A DNA stretch of 29,135 nucleotides from a virus. Every line of letters begins with the position of its first letter. The first letter of the stretch is position 1. Below are positions 14,324-23,024 of the stretch, piece after piece. The translations under genes and the position numbers were made by a program. The DNA lies in IMG/VR virus record IMGVR_UViG_3300006802_000381, positions 1-29,135 of that record. One strand, given 5' to 3'. The notes beneath the pieces are model-generated. The model did not search any database, was not told the DNA's origin, and was given only the letters and a program-made list of their open reading frames with translations.

Positions 14324-15775
14324 TTAGAACAGTTTCATTTGTTCTGGTTTAGGCTCTTCCTTAGGGGCTAACGAAGGGTTTTCTTCGTAGTAACTTTTTA
14401 CGTACTTGGCGTTATCGGCAGAAGCCTTAGACGCTAGGTCAGCAAACGTCTTAAACTGACCATCCTTGTCCGCTTTGCCATATGTTATACCAGACAGGTG
14501 ATCTCTAACATGAGGCATGGTGTCCCACAGGTGACCCAACATTGCTGTAGCGATTACTTTGTGTTTTGGAATACTGCTTCGTACTCCTTCTTCGTTGAAC
14601 GAGTCCTGACCCACACCTGCTTTTCTTTCCGACTCTTTTATTCTGTCGTAAATACGTAATTCTGGGCGCTTTAAAACGAGGTCATGTCTGTTAGGGACAT
14701 CTTCGATAGACCCACCAGTACCTACATGTACTCTAACAGCAGAGTATAAAGCCTTGTTTACGTCTGTTTTAAATCCCGGATATTTAGCGCCGTACACGTA
14801 CTTGTCATCGTGGTTTATGTGTGTTTTAGCAAATAGTGGATCTTTAATAGCACTGTCTAGAATGTTGTCCAGTGTACCCGTGCCAAAAGAGTCAACTGTA
14901 GGAGCCTCACCGCCGATCTTAATAGTTCCACCGTATACGTCTTGGTAGCCGTCCGCTACACCTTCTTGTAGCGGGTCATACTCTGTCCAATACGTGTGAC
15001 TGTTTCTACCCTTATGGCCTCTCTCTTTTGACTTTTCAGTAAAAGCATTTCGTACAGACAGACGGCTATCGTCGTCTATGTTCACCTTATCACTTGCGTG
15101 TCCTAATTCGTGAACTATGACCCCAGTGTGTGTTGTGTACGGTTCTGATATGGAGATACTGCCCTCCCCTGCGGTATTATATCCCCCAGCAGCACCCCCA
15201 TCGAGAGACCCCATCGATACCTCTCTTGTAGCAATGTTGTGCTTTCTCATTTCTGAAAGTGGCATCATGGAGCGCTCTAGGCTCATAGTGGTATTTATAG
15301 CACCGTGTTGTCTTGTTCGTAGTGCTCTGCTCGCCGTTTCATACCTAACGTCACTATCACCTAGTAGGGGGTCTCCTGTCAGACTTGTTCCAGTAAAAGG
15401 TGAAAATAACATACCTTGTAGTACCGGCCTTTGCTCAGCAGTCTGACCTCCTTCGTACAGTTTCTCAAAGTGAATCTGCGTCCAGCCGCCACTCTTTTCC
15501 TCCCACTGCCTCTTACCTACATATTTAGGCTCTTTGGCATCAAATAGGTTAGACATAGAATCTTCTAGTACCTCCTCTGCATTTTTAGAAAGATGATCAG
15601 GATGGGTAATAGTCACTCCCTGCATACCGGCGTATGCCTCTGCACTCCCGTCGTCCTTAGTGGGAGTACTCCGTACCATAGACGCTCTAAGTGAGTTTGT
15701 GGTACCACTGTCAGGTCGATATTCGTAAGGGTCATCGTACCAATATACGTTCTTAAACTGATCACCTAAAGCCAT
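14324..15775 (-). CDS. large HExxH metalloprotease-like protein A, QF-tagged
   Basis: A 483-residue protein. It begins MALGDQFKNV, carrying the QF peptide shared across the accessory block, and ends EQMKLF. The core has GVIVHELGHASD with HELGH at 222-226, and QEGVADGY with E271 as a likely third zinc ligand, the layout of a gluzincin-type metalloprotease. Before it is a long region with no recognised fold; after it is a Lys-rich helical tail. The sequence suggests a zinc protease acting on an unknown target. Its neighbour 15778-17286 has the same start and the same HExxH...EGxA pairing, so they are probably paralogues. It lies 2 nt after that gene's stop, with only a weak ribosome site, so coupled translation is likely. 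Confidence 0.75.
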   Translation of the reverse strand: MALGDQFKNVYWYDDPYEYRPDSGTTNSLRASMVRSTPTKDDGSAEAYAGMQGVTITHPDHLSKNAEEVLEDSMSNLFDAKEPKYVGKRQWEEKSGGWTQIHFEKLYEGGQTAEQRPVLQGMLFSPFTGTSLTGDPLLGDSDVRYETASRALRTRQHGAINTTMSLERSMMPLSEMRKHNIATREVSMGSLDGGAAGGYNTAGEGSISISEPYTTHTGVIVHELGHASDKVNIDDDSRLSVRNAFTEKSKERGHKGRNSHTYWTEYDPLQEGVADGYQDVYGGTIKIGGEAPTVDSFGTGTLDNILDSAIKDPLFAKTHINHDDKYVYGAKYPGFKTDVNKALYSAVRVHVGTGGSIEDVPNRHDLVLKRPELRIYDRIKESERKAGVGQDSFNEEGVRSSIPKHKVIATAMLGHLWDTMPHVRDHLSGITYGKADKDGQFKTFADLASKASADNAKYVKSYYEENPSLAPKEEPKPEQMKLF

Positions 15776-15777
15776 GC

Positions 15778-17286
15778 TTAACCAATCCCGTGTTTCTTTA
15801 AAATCTTGTCAACACTCTTACGCGCCTTTTCAGCGTGCTCTTCTTTAAGACCTGCCGGTAATTCCGGTAAAGGACTGCCGCCCTGTCTAGCGCTTGCATA
15901 TGATCTAGCGTAATCAGCCTTTTTCTGGTAAACGAGTTTGCCAAGCCAAGTCTCTACTTCTGGATGAAGTTCACCCTTAGACGCCTGTTGCTGTGCCGCC
16001 GCTTGAGTTGCTCTCTGCTTTTCTTGTTGTTCTTTTTGGGCTACATGACGACGTAGTCGGAATCTAAGACTATGACCAGCAGGCGTGTGTGCGCTAGGGC
16101 TACCGGGGACACTCTCCCGTTTTATAGGTGGGTTTGCTTTGCGGGCCTTAGTAACTGCTCTCTGAGATCTTGCTTGATTGTCCATTGTGTCTTCTGGTCG
16201 CAATTCTGTCTGACGACCTTCTCTCAGAGCCTGTCCTCGTGCAGATAGTTTTAGTTCCGATTCCTCCCACACAGGGCTACCGAATTGATTTTTCTCAGGG
16301 ACTAGTTCTGGGAACATTGACTGTTGAACTATTTGACCCTCGATTGCTGCTCGACGTCGCTCGTACTCAATACGGTGGGGGCTAGTGGTTGTTTCTGGCG
16401 ACAGTATATGAGTCATCATTCGGTGCACTGTGCTTGCGTCTCTGTCGTAATTCCTAGACCTAATTCCAGTCGTTACATCCTCTACAGTATCTTCTTCTAA
16501 GACACCCGCTAGTCTTGTACCTTCTAAGATTTTGTGATCTGGTACAACTCGCCCAGTTCTCTCTGTGTAAGCCTTGGCTGTGTCGTACGCCTCGCCAGCG
16601 TCTTCCCCGTAGTTTTCACTCATGTACTTATTATTGTAAATTGAATGGAACGCTGCTTTTGGTCCTTGGTACGTCTCCCTGTAACCCTCTGCTGACCCTT
16701 CAAACACGGGAAGACCAGCAGCGTGCATTGGGGGCGCCTCCAACTCACGCATGGCCGGGTTATCGGTCATGGTGTACCTAGGCAGTACCTTCTTACCTTT
16801 ATGTATTCCGTATTTATGTAACTCCACGTCAGCCTGCGTATCGGTGAGTGTGGATTGTAAGGTGTGCGCTAATTCGTGAGTCACTACAGCACGCTTGTGT
16901 TCAGCAGAGCCTTTGCTAACGTAGATATTGCCTGACCTAATGGCTCTACTACCGCCCCCTCTAGGGGCCATGGTGCCTATAGTGACGCTAGTTCCTTGAG
17001 CATCTACGATATCTTTATCAGGTATATCCGTTAATCTAACTAAGTTAGAAACAGACTTAGTAGGGTCGTACTTCCTACCGCTGGCCGCTCTACTTACTTG
17101 ACTTTTATACCCACCTAAATTATTAAACTCCCAATAAGTGGAACCGCTGAGGTTGTGTTGTACTAGAGACTCTCGTGCAGCCCTGTTTTCCTTATTCCAC
17201 GCAGACTCAGTCTGCTTAGGGGTCGTTGGGGTGCCTTCATTCCAAAAAGGTAGTTGTGGATGCTTAAACTGGTCTCCTAGATCCAT
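15778..17286 (-). CDS. large HExxH metalloprotease-like protein B, QF-tagged
   Basis: A 502-residue protein. It starts MDLGDQFKHPQLPFW, with the QF peptide followed by a PQLPF motif. VVTHELAHTLQ has HELAH at 137-141, and FEGSAEGYRETY gives E196 as a possible third ligand, a gluzincin-like arrangement. The second half is low complexity: Gln/Arg/Lys-rich helices (EQQEKQRATQAAAQQQ), and a mid-protein QQSMFPEL motif. No signal peptide or membrane span is visible, so it would act in the virion or cytoplasm. The start has no Shine-Dalgarno but TAACCT lies 6 nt before the ATG. It is probably a paralogue of the 14324-15775 product, though outside the zinc site similarity is low by eye. Confidence 0.75.
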   Translation of the reverse strand: MDLGDQFKHPQLPFWNEGTPTTPKQTESAWNKENRAARESLVQHNLSGSTYWEFNNLGGYKSQVSRAASGRKYDPTKSVSNLVRLTDIPDKDIVDAQGTSVTIGTMAPRGGGSRAIRSGNIYVSKGSAEHKRAVVTHELAHTLQSTLTDTQADVELHKYGIHKGKKVLPRYTMTDNPAMRELEAPPMHAAGLPVFEGSAEGYRETYQGPKAAFHSIYNNKYMSENYGEDAGEAYDTAKAYTERTGRVVPDHKILEGTRLAGVLEEDTVEDVTTGIRSRNYDRDASTVHRMMTHILSPETTTSPHRIEYERRRAAIEGQIVQQSMFPELVPEKNQFGSPVWEESELKLSARGQALREGRQTELRPEDTMDNQARSQRAVTKARKANPPIKRESVPGSPSAHTPAGHSLRFRLRRHVAQKEQQEKQRATQAAAQQQASKGELHPEVETWLGKLVYQKKADYARSYASARQGGSPLPELPAGLKEEHAEKARKSVDKILKKHGIG

Positions 17287-17437
17287 GTGTAGAGGTTACC
17301 ACTTCTAAGTAATCCCACTCATCGGATTTTGGTCCATTAAAACGCTTGTTTTCTATGGTCTTAGCACGCAACTTCTGGTCAGTGAAAGCACGTCGATCTG
17401 ACTCACTCCATTTCGTTTTCTGCTTCTCTCGCTTCAC
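17264..17437 (-). CDS. possible small basic protein in overlapping frame
   Basis: A 57-residue frame from GTG 17437 to TAA 17264 that fills the gap between the 17403 and 15778 genes and overlaps both (35 and 23 nt). The product is charged and protein-like: MKREKQKTKWSESDRRAF, then KTIENKRFNGPKSDEWDYLE. The middle 116 nt would otherwise be non-coding in a very compact region. There is no strong ribosome site. It would also contain the TAACCT box of the downstream gene. Moderate support only. Confidence 0.4.
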   Translation of the reverse strand: MKREKQKTKWSESDRRAFTDQKLRAKTIENKRFNGPKSDEWDYLEVVTSTHGSRRPV

Positions 17438-17618
17438 GTCTGTCTGCCATTTCTCTTCTAATTCTCTGAATATGCTTGATGTTGTTTAAGCGCACAGCCT
17501 CGTGTAGTTTGAAACCACGCCCGGTCCATTCACCACCAGAAGACATTGTAGAGTCTGGTGTATCGGATTGCAACCCATTCTTTGATTGCATCCATTCTTC
17601 TCTCGACATCCCACCCAT
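17403..17618 (-). CDS. small hypothetical protein after the reductase
   Basis: A 71-residue protein. ATG at 17618 (MGGMSREEWMQSKNGL) is chosen because AGGAG lies 5 nt upstream; a GTG at 17633 would overlap the reductase stop. The first half is Ser/Gly-rich, and the second half is a basic-acidic amphipathic helix (LHEAVRLNNIKHIQRI, then REMADRREAREAE). It is transcribed with the reductase. Glutaredoxin and thioredoxin features are absent, so it is not an obvious reductase partner. Confidence 0.6.
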   Translation of the reverse strand: MGGMSREEWMQSKNGLQSDTPDSTMSSGGEWTGRGFKLHEAVRLNNIKHIQRIRREMADRREAREAENEME

Positions 17619-17632
17619 AGTTTCTCCTAACA

Positions 17633-19555
17633 CTACTTAATAGGACAAGCGCCGCCAGCGCATTCTCCAAAATCAACGTCTTCCAACACAGCGGTTTGAA
17701 CTAATGGTACATCAAAGTCAATCTTGCTTAGCATCTTTTCGTACTCTTCCTCAGTGCACTCCTCATACGGGGCGAGGGGGAAGTTGTGGTCTGAGTGCAG
17801 GAGGAATGAGACGGACTTCAATCCCTTGTCGTAATTTTTGCTCAACCACTCCCTAATGGAGTCCAACTCTTCCATGCGGTAGTAGACGGTTACTGAAACG
17901 GCGTTGTCGGCCCACTCAGTCTGCATCTTCTTGACCCATTCCATCTGTTCCACAGCAGTCATCTCTTTGGCGAGAGTGGAACCCTCAGGGGATTCGCACG
18001 GGAACTCCACAACGTAACTGGAGCGATCTTCACGACCGTCAAGACCACGGTCAAACTGGATCTTGTAGCCACGACGACGGCAAGCGTCTACCAACGGGTC
18101 AGTCGACCGGAAGCGAACACGGCGGATATAGTGGCGTGCGTATGCTGGGTGAACACCCGGAGTCACACCCGGAAGCAGAGCCAAAGTCCCCGACGGCTGA
18201 ACCGTGGTGAGGCGGACGCTCACAGGAAGATCGTTCTCTTTGGAGAACTGCTCGTCCAGATCACGTAGGTACTCGTAGGTGGGTGAGAGCCACGACAACT
18301 GATCAGGGCTGCACTGAAGGATACCAGTCACACTTTGTCCGAGTCGTGCGTTCTTGTTGACGATCTTCGTCGTCTTCTCGTATGGGTACTCTAAGCGGGT
18401 AATGCTCTTCTGCGTCAAGTACAAAAGGCGGCTAATCTCCATCATCTGTTTCATAGACTCGATGTTCGGGAGGAAGATGGTAGCAAGGTTGCAGGACTCT
18501 CCATCACCAAGAGCAATCTCGGCGCATGGATTGTAGCCCTCGATGCTGTTATCAGCCTTTCGTTCCCCGAGTCGTCCGTACTGACGAGCCAACTTACGGT
18601 TCAAGAGTCCGTAAGGCTCACCTGACCCGTCGTAACCCTTCCACAGTTCTGGGAGGATCTCCTCATAAGAGTCTGCGTAGATGCTGTTGTTGGAGTTGGC
18701 GCGCCATGCTGGAACGTTCCCGCTACCCCAGTTCTTTGCACGTAGGAATATAATGTCGTCAGGGTCGCCAATAGCGATCTGGGCAGAACGACGACTAGAG
18801 CCGGAGACAACGACACGTCCGATGATGTTGCAGATGTCGAGAACGTCAATGGAGCGCAACTTTTTACCAACCCGCGCATCCATCACCGAGCAAATGTCTT
18901 CGACACCGTCGATCAACGCTCCGGGACCGGAGGCGGTACCGCCAAACGTCTTGAGAGGTGCGCCGAACTCACGAATAAGAGCGGTGCTATACGTGAAAGA
19001 CTTACCTGTCTCAAAGTACGACTTCAGCACGCTATGCAGGAGACGGCTCCAACCGTTACGGCTGTCTGGGACGATGATGTCGGCGTCGTGAGTCTTCTCG
19101 TGTGTAATTGATACACTCTTTACTTTGGGCAACTCGTGAATCTTGGCACGCTCTACTGAGAAGCCGACACCACCACCGAGCATGAGCATGTCGAAGAGGA
19201 ACTCAAAGTCTTCGACCTTTTCGATGTTGACAAAGTAGCAGTTGTTCAAAGACGCCCCATTCAACTGCTGGACTAACGGTGTACCCAACTGCCACAAAGC
19301 ACGACCGCTCATGGAGCACCTTAGGTTGAACATGTGGTCAAACAGCGACTCAGCCTCTGCTTGAGTGTAGGGAGCGCCAATCTCAATAGCGCCGTTGATT
19401 ACGCGCTGGATGGTCTCAGGCCAAGTCTCATTATCTCCGTTGTCCTTTTTACGACTGTAGGTTCGTAGGAACACAACCTCTCCCATACCGCCGAACCCCC
19501 ATGGTGGCGTTTGGTTGTCATACTTGGACACAAATTCATCTGAGATAAAAGACAT
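17633..19555 (-). CDS. nrdJ: adenosylcobalamin-dependent (class II) ribonucleotide reductase
   Basis: A 640-residue monomeric class II reductase of the Lactobacillus leichmannii RTPR type, turning ribonucleotides into deoxyribonucleotides with coenzyme B12. Key residues are all present: C106 (NNCYF) and C355 (GESCNL) as the redox pair, the radical C344 and E346 in NPCAEI, and the C-terminal shuttle pair C632 and C637 in GECAGGACPIK. The 11-residue gap between C344 and C355 and the 5-residue gap between the tail cysteines match the Lactobacillus enzyme, which is longer (739 residues). It supplies dNTPs for phage replication without oxygen dependence, but needs cobalamin from host or surroundings. 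A ribosome site (GGGAGA) precedes ATG 19555. It sits among accessory genes rather than with a replication module. Confidence 0.95.
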   Translation of the reverse strand: MSFISDEFVSKYDNQTPPWGFGGMGEVVFLRTYSRKKDNGDNETWPETIQRVINGAIEIGAPYTQAEAESLFDHMFNLRCSMSGRALWQLGTPLVQQLNGASLNNCYFVNIEKVEDFEFLFDMLMLGGGVGFSVERAKIHELPKVKSVSITHEKTHDADIIVPDSRNGWSRLLHSVLKSYFETGKSFTYSTALIREFGAPLKTFGGTASGPGALIDGVEDICSVMDARVGKKLRSIDVLDICNIIGRVVVSGSSRRSAQIAIGDPDDIIFLRAKNWGSGNVPAWRANSNNSIYADSYEEILPELWKGYDGSGEPYGLLNRKLARQYGRLGERKADNSIEGYNPCAEIALGDGESCNLATIFLPNIESMKQMMEISRLLYLTQKSITRLEYPYEKTTKIVNKNARLGQSVTGILQCSPDQLSWLSPTYEYLRDLDEQFSKENDLPVSVRLTTVQPSGTLALLPGVTPGVHPAYARHYIRRVRFRSTDPLVDACRRRGYKIQFDRGLDGREDRSSYVVEFPCESPEGSTLAKEMTAVEQMEWVKKMQTEWADNAVSVTVYYRMEELDSIREWLSKNYDKGLKSVSFLLHSDHNFPLAPYEECTEEEYEKMLSKIDFDVPLVQTAVLEDVDFGECAGGACPIK

Positions 19556-19581
19556 AGGACTCTCCCGCTAGTAGTTACGAA

Positions 19582-19601
19582 ACCCCCTATCGGAAGGGGG
19601 T
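19582..19601 (-). terminator. hairpin between ParB-like gene and reductase
   Basis: ACCCCCT (19582-19588) and AGGGGGT (19595-19601) are perfect complements around a 6-base loop. On the minus strand the stem is followed by TTTCG. It lies 65 nt after the ParB-like stop and 27 nt before the reductase start, so it may end or attenuate transcription and shape the reductase 5' leader. Confidence 0.5.
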
Positions 19602-19665
19602 ATTCAATCAGTCTACCGCGGCCAGTCAAATACCTTGTTGCTACCTGCTGGATTATTTGACTAAT

Positions 19666-20091
19666 TTATCGACGATAATCGATTGGGATGAAGAATGACC
19701 TTGAACCGCCGGACTGTTCTTCAATGTCTTTAGCAGCAGCGATGCGGTGGTGTCCATCCCAGATGTTAGTAAGGACAGCGTCATCGTCGGGATCTACGCC
19801 ATCTGGTGTTTGTTGCACCGTGACCTTCTCCCCTTCCTTCCATCCACCTTTTTCTAAGGAGTCGTAAATACCCCAACCGTCAGGATATTTATAATCTCTA
19901 CCATCGTAGGATTCTGCTCTACCCTGTGGGACCTTAGACTGTTTTAGTTTGATGTCCCACAAATCCTGCATAGACTGAACGTCGTGCCCAGTGTACGACA
20001 AGCCACTCATCTCGTCTGGGCTATGGGCAATGTCCATTAACTCGGTAGGAGTCATGAAGAGTTTCATTTGTAGATAGTCTTTTGCCGCCAT
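19666..20091 (-). CDS. ParB/sulfiredoxin-like motif protein
   Basis: A 141-residue protein. The C-terminal half carries TNIWDGHHRIAAAKDIE, with DGHHRIAAA at 112-120, the signature of the ParB/Srx fold (box II, GxxRxxA), where the segment binds a nucleotide. In ParB this fold hydrolyses CTP; in other proteins it acts as ATPase or nuclease. No helix-turn-helix or partition context is present, so it is not a partitioning protein. The N-terminus, MAAKDYLQMKLFMTP, contains QMKLF (8-12), the same pentapeptide that ends the 14324 gene. ATG follows GGAG. It belongs to the accessory block. Confidence 0.65.
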   Translation of the reverse strand: MAAKDYLQMKLFMTPTELMDIAHSPDEMSGLSYTGHDVQSMQDLWDIKLKQSKVPQGRAESYDGRDYKYPDGWGIYDSLEKGGWKEGEKVTVQQTPDGVDPDDDAVLTNIWDGHHRIAAAKDIEEQSGGSRSFFIPIDYRR

Positions 20092-20093
20092 AG

Positions 20094-20603
20094 TTAGTCT
20101 CCGTAGGTAGTACCGGATGGGTGTCTCGGGTGTTTACCCGACCCAAACCTGTGAGTTCCTAAGTACTCGATGTCTCCATCAATCATAGCATCCTTAGGAG
20201 CGATAAATGTCTCGCTACCCGGAACTTCCGCACCAGTAATGAGTCTTACGATCCTACGGTTGTCAATAGCATCGAGGGGGTCCGCCGGTAACGTCTGGAA
20301 TAATTGGGGCTGACTAGGGCCGTGCTTAATAGAGTCGTCCACATACTCAGGGTAATCGTCCCCAAACAGTTCAGGACTAAGCATTGACTTCCTAGCCCGG
20401 TAGTAGTGAGCAAACTTAGCCGTCCGATCTTTTACAGCCCAATCACGCATACCTACGTCGTGGTATTTAGCCATAAAGACTGCCCGTTCGTGCTTTTCAA
20501 CACCACGCTCTCCAAACCCGACTAATCCGGGCCATTCAGTCTCATGAGGAGGATCTTCCTCATCCCCATAATGGACTAGGTCGATATAATCTTTGTCAGA
20601 CAT
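20094..20603 (-). CDS. accessory-block protein of unknown function
   Basis: A 169-residue soluble protein. ATG at 20603 (MSDKDYIDLVHYGDEEDPP) is preferred to an upstream TTG; it overlaps the previous gene by 8 nt. Conserved-looking segments are VFMAKYHDVGMRDWAVKD and RRIVRLITGAEVPGSETFI. The peptide QPQLF lies at about 98-102, in the family of short Q-x-x-L-F motifs seen in neighbours. The stop lies 2 nt before the ParB-like gene. No domain was recognised. Confidence 0.6.
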   Translation of the reverse strand: MSDKDYIDLVHYGDEEDPPHETEWPGLVGFGERGVEKHERAVFMAKYHDVGMRDWAVKDRTAKFAHYYRARKSMLSPELFGDDYPEYVDDSIKHGPSQPQLFQTLPADPLDAIDNRRIVRLITGAEVPGSETFIAPKDAMIDGDIEYLGTHRFGSGKHPRHPSGTTYGD

Positions 20604-21303
20604 CTTCAAAACCCGTTAATTTAGGATGTGGCTCTTCTGGACCAAACGCAGGACCACTGGTATCAAATTGTGTAGAAAGATTCCTTGGGCGTAGAATTTC
20701 ACGTACCTTTTTACGAGCCTCCGATACAGCAGTTTCGCTTAATCTAACGTGACCTTCCGGTATGTTGTCCTCGCCAACCCTACTAATCTCTTCTATGTTT
20801 CTATCTCTACCAATAAACGTAGCACTTCCTTCAGGGTTCCCCTCTGCGCCAGAAATAACACCAGCAGCAATGCCTTTCTGTACAATACGGCTACTATGTT
20901 CAGATAGAGATGAGTCAGCAATAGCGTCAGGGTATCGGTTAAGGGAGTGAGCCAGTAATGTAGGTACCGCTGTTCTCATACTAGGGTCTGCATACAACCC
21001 AGTAATAGAAGGCCGATGGTATTCGAACAACTTTAACTGCTGACCGGGTTTAGAGTATCGTTCTTGGTAATTCTTATTATGTAAAGACCCACTCTGATTC
21101 TCCGACTTAGACAAAATACCGGTTTTTTCTTGAGGAAGTCCTTCTGAGTGAACGTTTGACGTAAACCTAGGTCGCCAGATTTCAACCCTCGCTGTCGGTG
21201 AGTAACGGTACCCCGGTGTAGGTTCTTCTATCTTGCTAGGGTCGGTTGCCTCTAGATAATGAGTACCTCTGGTTTTAAATTCTGAGTAATCGAATTTAGA
21301 CAC
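20596..21303 (-). CDS. accessory-block protein, paralogue of 24897 product, QF-tagged
   Basis: A 235-residue protein. Start GTG 21303 (MSKFDYSEF) is supported by GGAGG about 8 nt upstream and a one-base overlap with the preceding stop. It shares blocks with the 24897-25598 product: DPSMR (106-110) then VPTLL, the block SEHSSR (134-139; SQHSSR in the other), and a C-terminal helix then LRPRNLSTQFD (LRPRKLSSQFD there). LSTQF is at 209-213, followed by a short tail ending KLTGFEDV. QLKLF is at 89-93. Enzymatic residues are not evident. The ordered blocks suggest a new family of two members separated by five genes. Confidence 0.65.
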   Translation of the reverse strand: MSKFDYSEFKTRGTHYLEATDPSKIEEPTPGYRYSPTARVEIWRPRFTSNVHSEGLPQEKTGILSKSENQSGSLHNKNYQERYSKPGQQLKLFEYHRPSITGLYADPSMRTAVPTLLAHSLNRYPDAIADSSLSEHSSRIVQKGIAAGVISGAEGNPEGSATFIGRDRNIEEISRVGEDNIPEGHVRLSETAVSEARKKVREILRPRNLSTQFDTSGPAFGPEEPHPKLTGFEDV

Positions 21304-21380
21304 TAATCTTCCTCCGGTACAATCGTAACGTACCAAACTCGCTTACCGTCAATGACGCGCCACTCACCAGTCATCTTCAT
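21303..21380 (-). CDS. possible 25-residue peptide gene
   Basis: ATG at 21380 follows GAGGGG by about six bases and lies 1 nt after the stop of the 21382 gene; TAG overlaps the GTG of the next gene. The product, MKMTGEWRVIDGKRVWYVTI then VPEED, has a two-strand look with Trp residues. It fills the whole gap between the neighbours, and its last codons carry the GGAGG for the next gene, so it may be a real micro-protein or a translated leader. Confidence 0.45.
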   Translation of the reverse strand: MKMTGEWRVIDGKRVWYVTIVPEED

Positions 21381-21381
21381 A

Positions 21382-22032
21382 TCAACACCCCTCGACTTGT
21401 TTCTTAGTGACATGCACCTCTCCACTAGGGCTAGTCGTGACGTTCTCGATGCAGTCCTGCTCGATAATACCAGTCTGCTTACCTAGGTAAGCAACATCAG
21501 CAAACTGCTCTGAGTTAGTGATTCCCTGATCAAACATCTGCGGTGAGTAAACGGCTTCCCCGGTTGTAAACCTCACATCACCACCCGGCTTAGGGATGAA
21601 CCCGCGACCACCGGGATTGTCCATAGGACCTTTGTACTCGCCAGATATGAACATATGACGAGTCTTACCAGTATTGCCCTGAGCCTGCTGATCTCTCCAA
21701 CTCAACAACCCCCGTTTGTCTACTTTAATGCTGGGATTGAATAGCGCAATACCCTCTACGTGCCCCTGAACTTTTCCACCTCTGAGTGCTGCGTAGATAT
21801 TAGGAGAGTCAGCGATCTCTCCAGCAGCGTTAGCGAGAGCGATAGAAGACGTGGCTGTCTTGTGCAGGTGCGTATCCACCGTCCTACCCACCAAGTTACG
21901 CATAGCAGCGTCGGAATGGGTGACAGGTCGGTATAACTTAGAGTGGCCACCAACTTCTGGATTACGATACGCAGGGTCGTTGACAAGGTCAAACTTCTCT
22001 TCGGCGCTCAATTCGTGGAAGAATCTAGCCAT
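21382..22032 (-). CDS. accessory-block protein of unknown function
   Basis: A 216-residue protein (MARFFHELSAEEKFDLVND...). Visible features are a basic and His-containing middle (RTVDTHLHKTATSSIALANAA), HVEGIALFNP, then SWRDQ and KTRHMFISGEYKG, and a C-terminal strand-rich end. No catalytic motif was recognised. Its start overlaps the previous stop as TGATG. It is transcribed together with the ART-like genes. It lacks a clean QF tag (the N-terminus has only LSAEEKF). Confidence 0.55.
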   Translation of the reverse strand: MARFFHELSAEEKFDLVNDPAYRNPEVGGHSKLYRPVTHSDAAMRNLVGRTVDTHLHKTATSSIALANAAGEIADSPNIYAALRGGKVQGHVEGIALFNPSIKVDKRGLLSWRDQQAQGNTGKTRHMFISGEYKGPMDNPGGRGFIPKPGGDVRFTTGEAVYSPQMFDQGITNSEQFADVAYLGKQTGIIEQDCIENVTTSPSGEVHVTKKQVEGC

Positions 22033-23024
22033 CAGTCTGGCATCCTCTCAAACTGTCGGGAGAGATTGTTGAAAGAGAAATTTGCAACACCTCGATTGCT
22101 GTATGGTGGAGAGACCATCATCTCCGGTAAAACCTCTCCACTGTCTGGAACGAGGTGTCGGTCTAAGGTAACTCTAACCTGACCCGGAGGTACTATCGGC
22201 TTAGTGCTTTGGCCTTCTTTGGCTAATTCTACATCGTCTCTATGCCCACCTATGCGGTCAGAAATCCAACCTACCGCCCTCTGTTGAGGGTTTTCTTTTG
22301 CCATCACATGATTCCAAACATCAGGTATATCTAAGTTGTCGGGGTCCTCTTCCCTACGCGCAACACGTATTTCTTCTCCGAACTTTTGTATAGAGTCCAA
22401 TGTCTCAGGGTGTGGCATCTTTTGCTCAACAACACTACCAGTTGATTGGTGGTCTCGGATTGCGTCCTCCTCGTAGGCAACAGATGTCTCAGTGTCCCAC
22501 TCATCAGCGTCAGGGTTACGCCCGTAGTAACGAGTTGCTTCAAGGTCATTAAGAGTAGTCGACGCTCTAACTGTCCAACCATGTGGGACTACGGCGGGTC
22601 GCTGTGCCTTAAGAGATTCTAAACCTTCCTCCGATAGTTGACTGCGGTTTCTGACGACTTCCTCGTGCTTACGAGTGATGGGGTCGTAAGGAGTATCAAC
22701 CACGTGACCGAGTAGCGATTCGTGCTTCACTTTTAACAAAGGCGCATCCCCAGCAAGGGTAAACTCTGTAATTCTTCCGAAATCACGAGCGTCTTCTACA
22801 TCTAGACCCAACTTACGCCTAAGAGGTGCTGCGTGATGTACGCTAAGGTCGGTCACCATGTACCGGTTTGTCTGGTCACTCTCCCCGCCCTCGGGTAATC
22901 CTAGAGTTTTGTTGCTTACTGTTATAGCCTTGTAGTCGTCGTCCCACTCAAAACCCATAGATTGAGCAACTGAGTCTAAGTGAGCACCCAGTTGGGCTCC
23001 GCTAAAGTGATCAAAGTCTTGCAT
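22032..23024 (-). CDS. accessory-block protein of unknown function, C-terminal QF tag
   Basis: A 330-residue protein (MQDFDHFSGAQLGAHLD...) with no recognised domain. It is rich in Asp, Glu, His and Arg and has several helical and strand blocks (for example ITEFTLAGDAPLLKVKHE and PPGQVRVTLDRHLVPD). The last residues are LSRQFERMPD (QF tag at 321-326), as in other accessory proteins. ATG at 23024 has no ribosome site, but TAAATT lies exactly 6 nt before it, after a 137-nt non-coding gap, so it probably heads its own transcript. Confidence 0.6.
   Translation of the reverse strand: MQDFDHFSGAQLGAHLDSVAQSMGFEWDDDYKAITVSNKTLGLPEGGESDQTNRYMVTDLSVHHAAPLRRKLGLDVEDARDFGRITEFTLAGDAPLLKVKHESLLGHVVDTPYDPITRKHEEVVRNRSQLSEEGLESLKAQRPAVVPHGWTVRASTTLNDLEATRYYGRNPDADEWDTETSVAYEEDAIRDHQSTGSVVEQKMPHPETLDSIQKFGEEIRVARREEDPDNLDIPDVWNHVMAKENPQQRAVGWISDRIGGHRDDVELAKEGQSTKPIVPPGQVRVTLDRHLVPDSGEVLPEMMVSPPYSNRGVANFSFNNLSRQFERMPD

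Noticed and set aside
19666-20091. Plasmid-type partition protein
   Set aside because: Only one ParB-fold motif is present, with no helix-turn-helix, no ParA gene and no parS-like sites.
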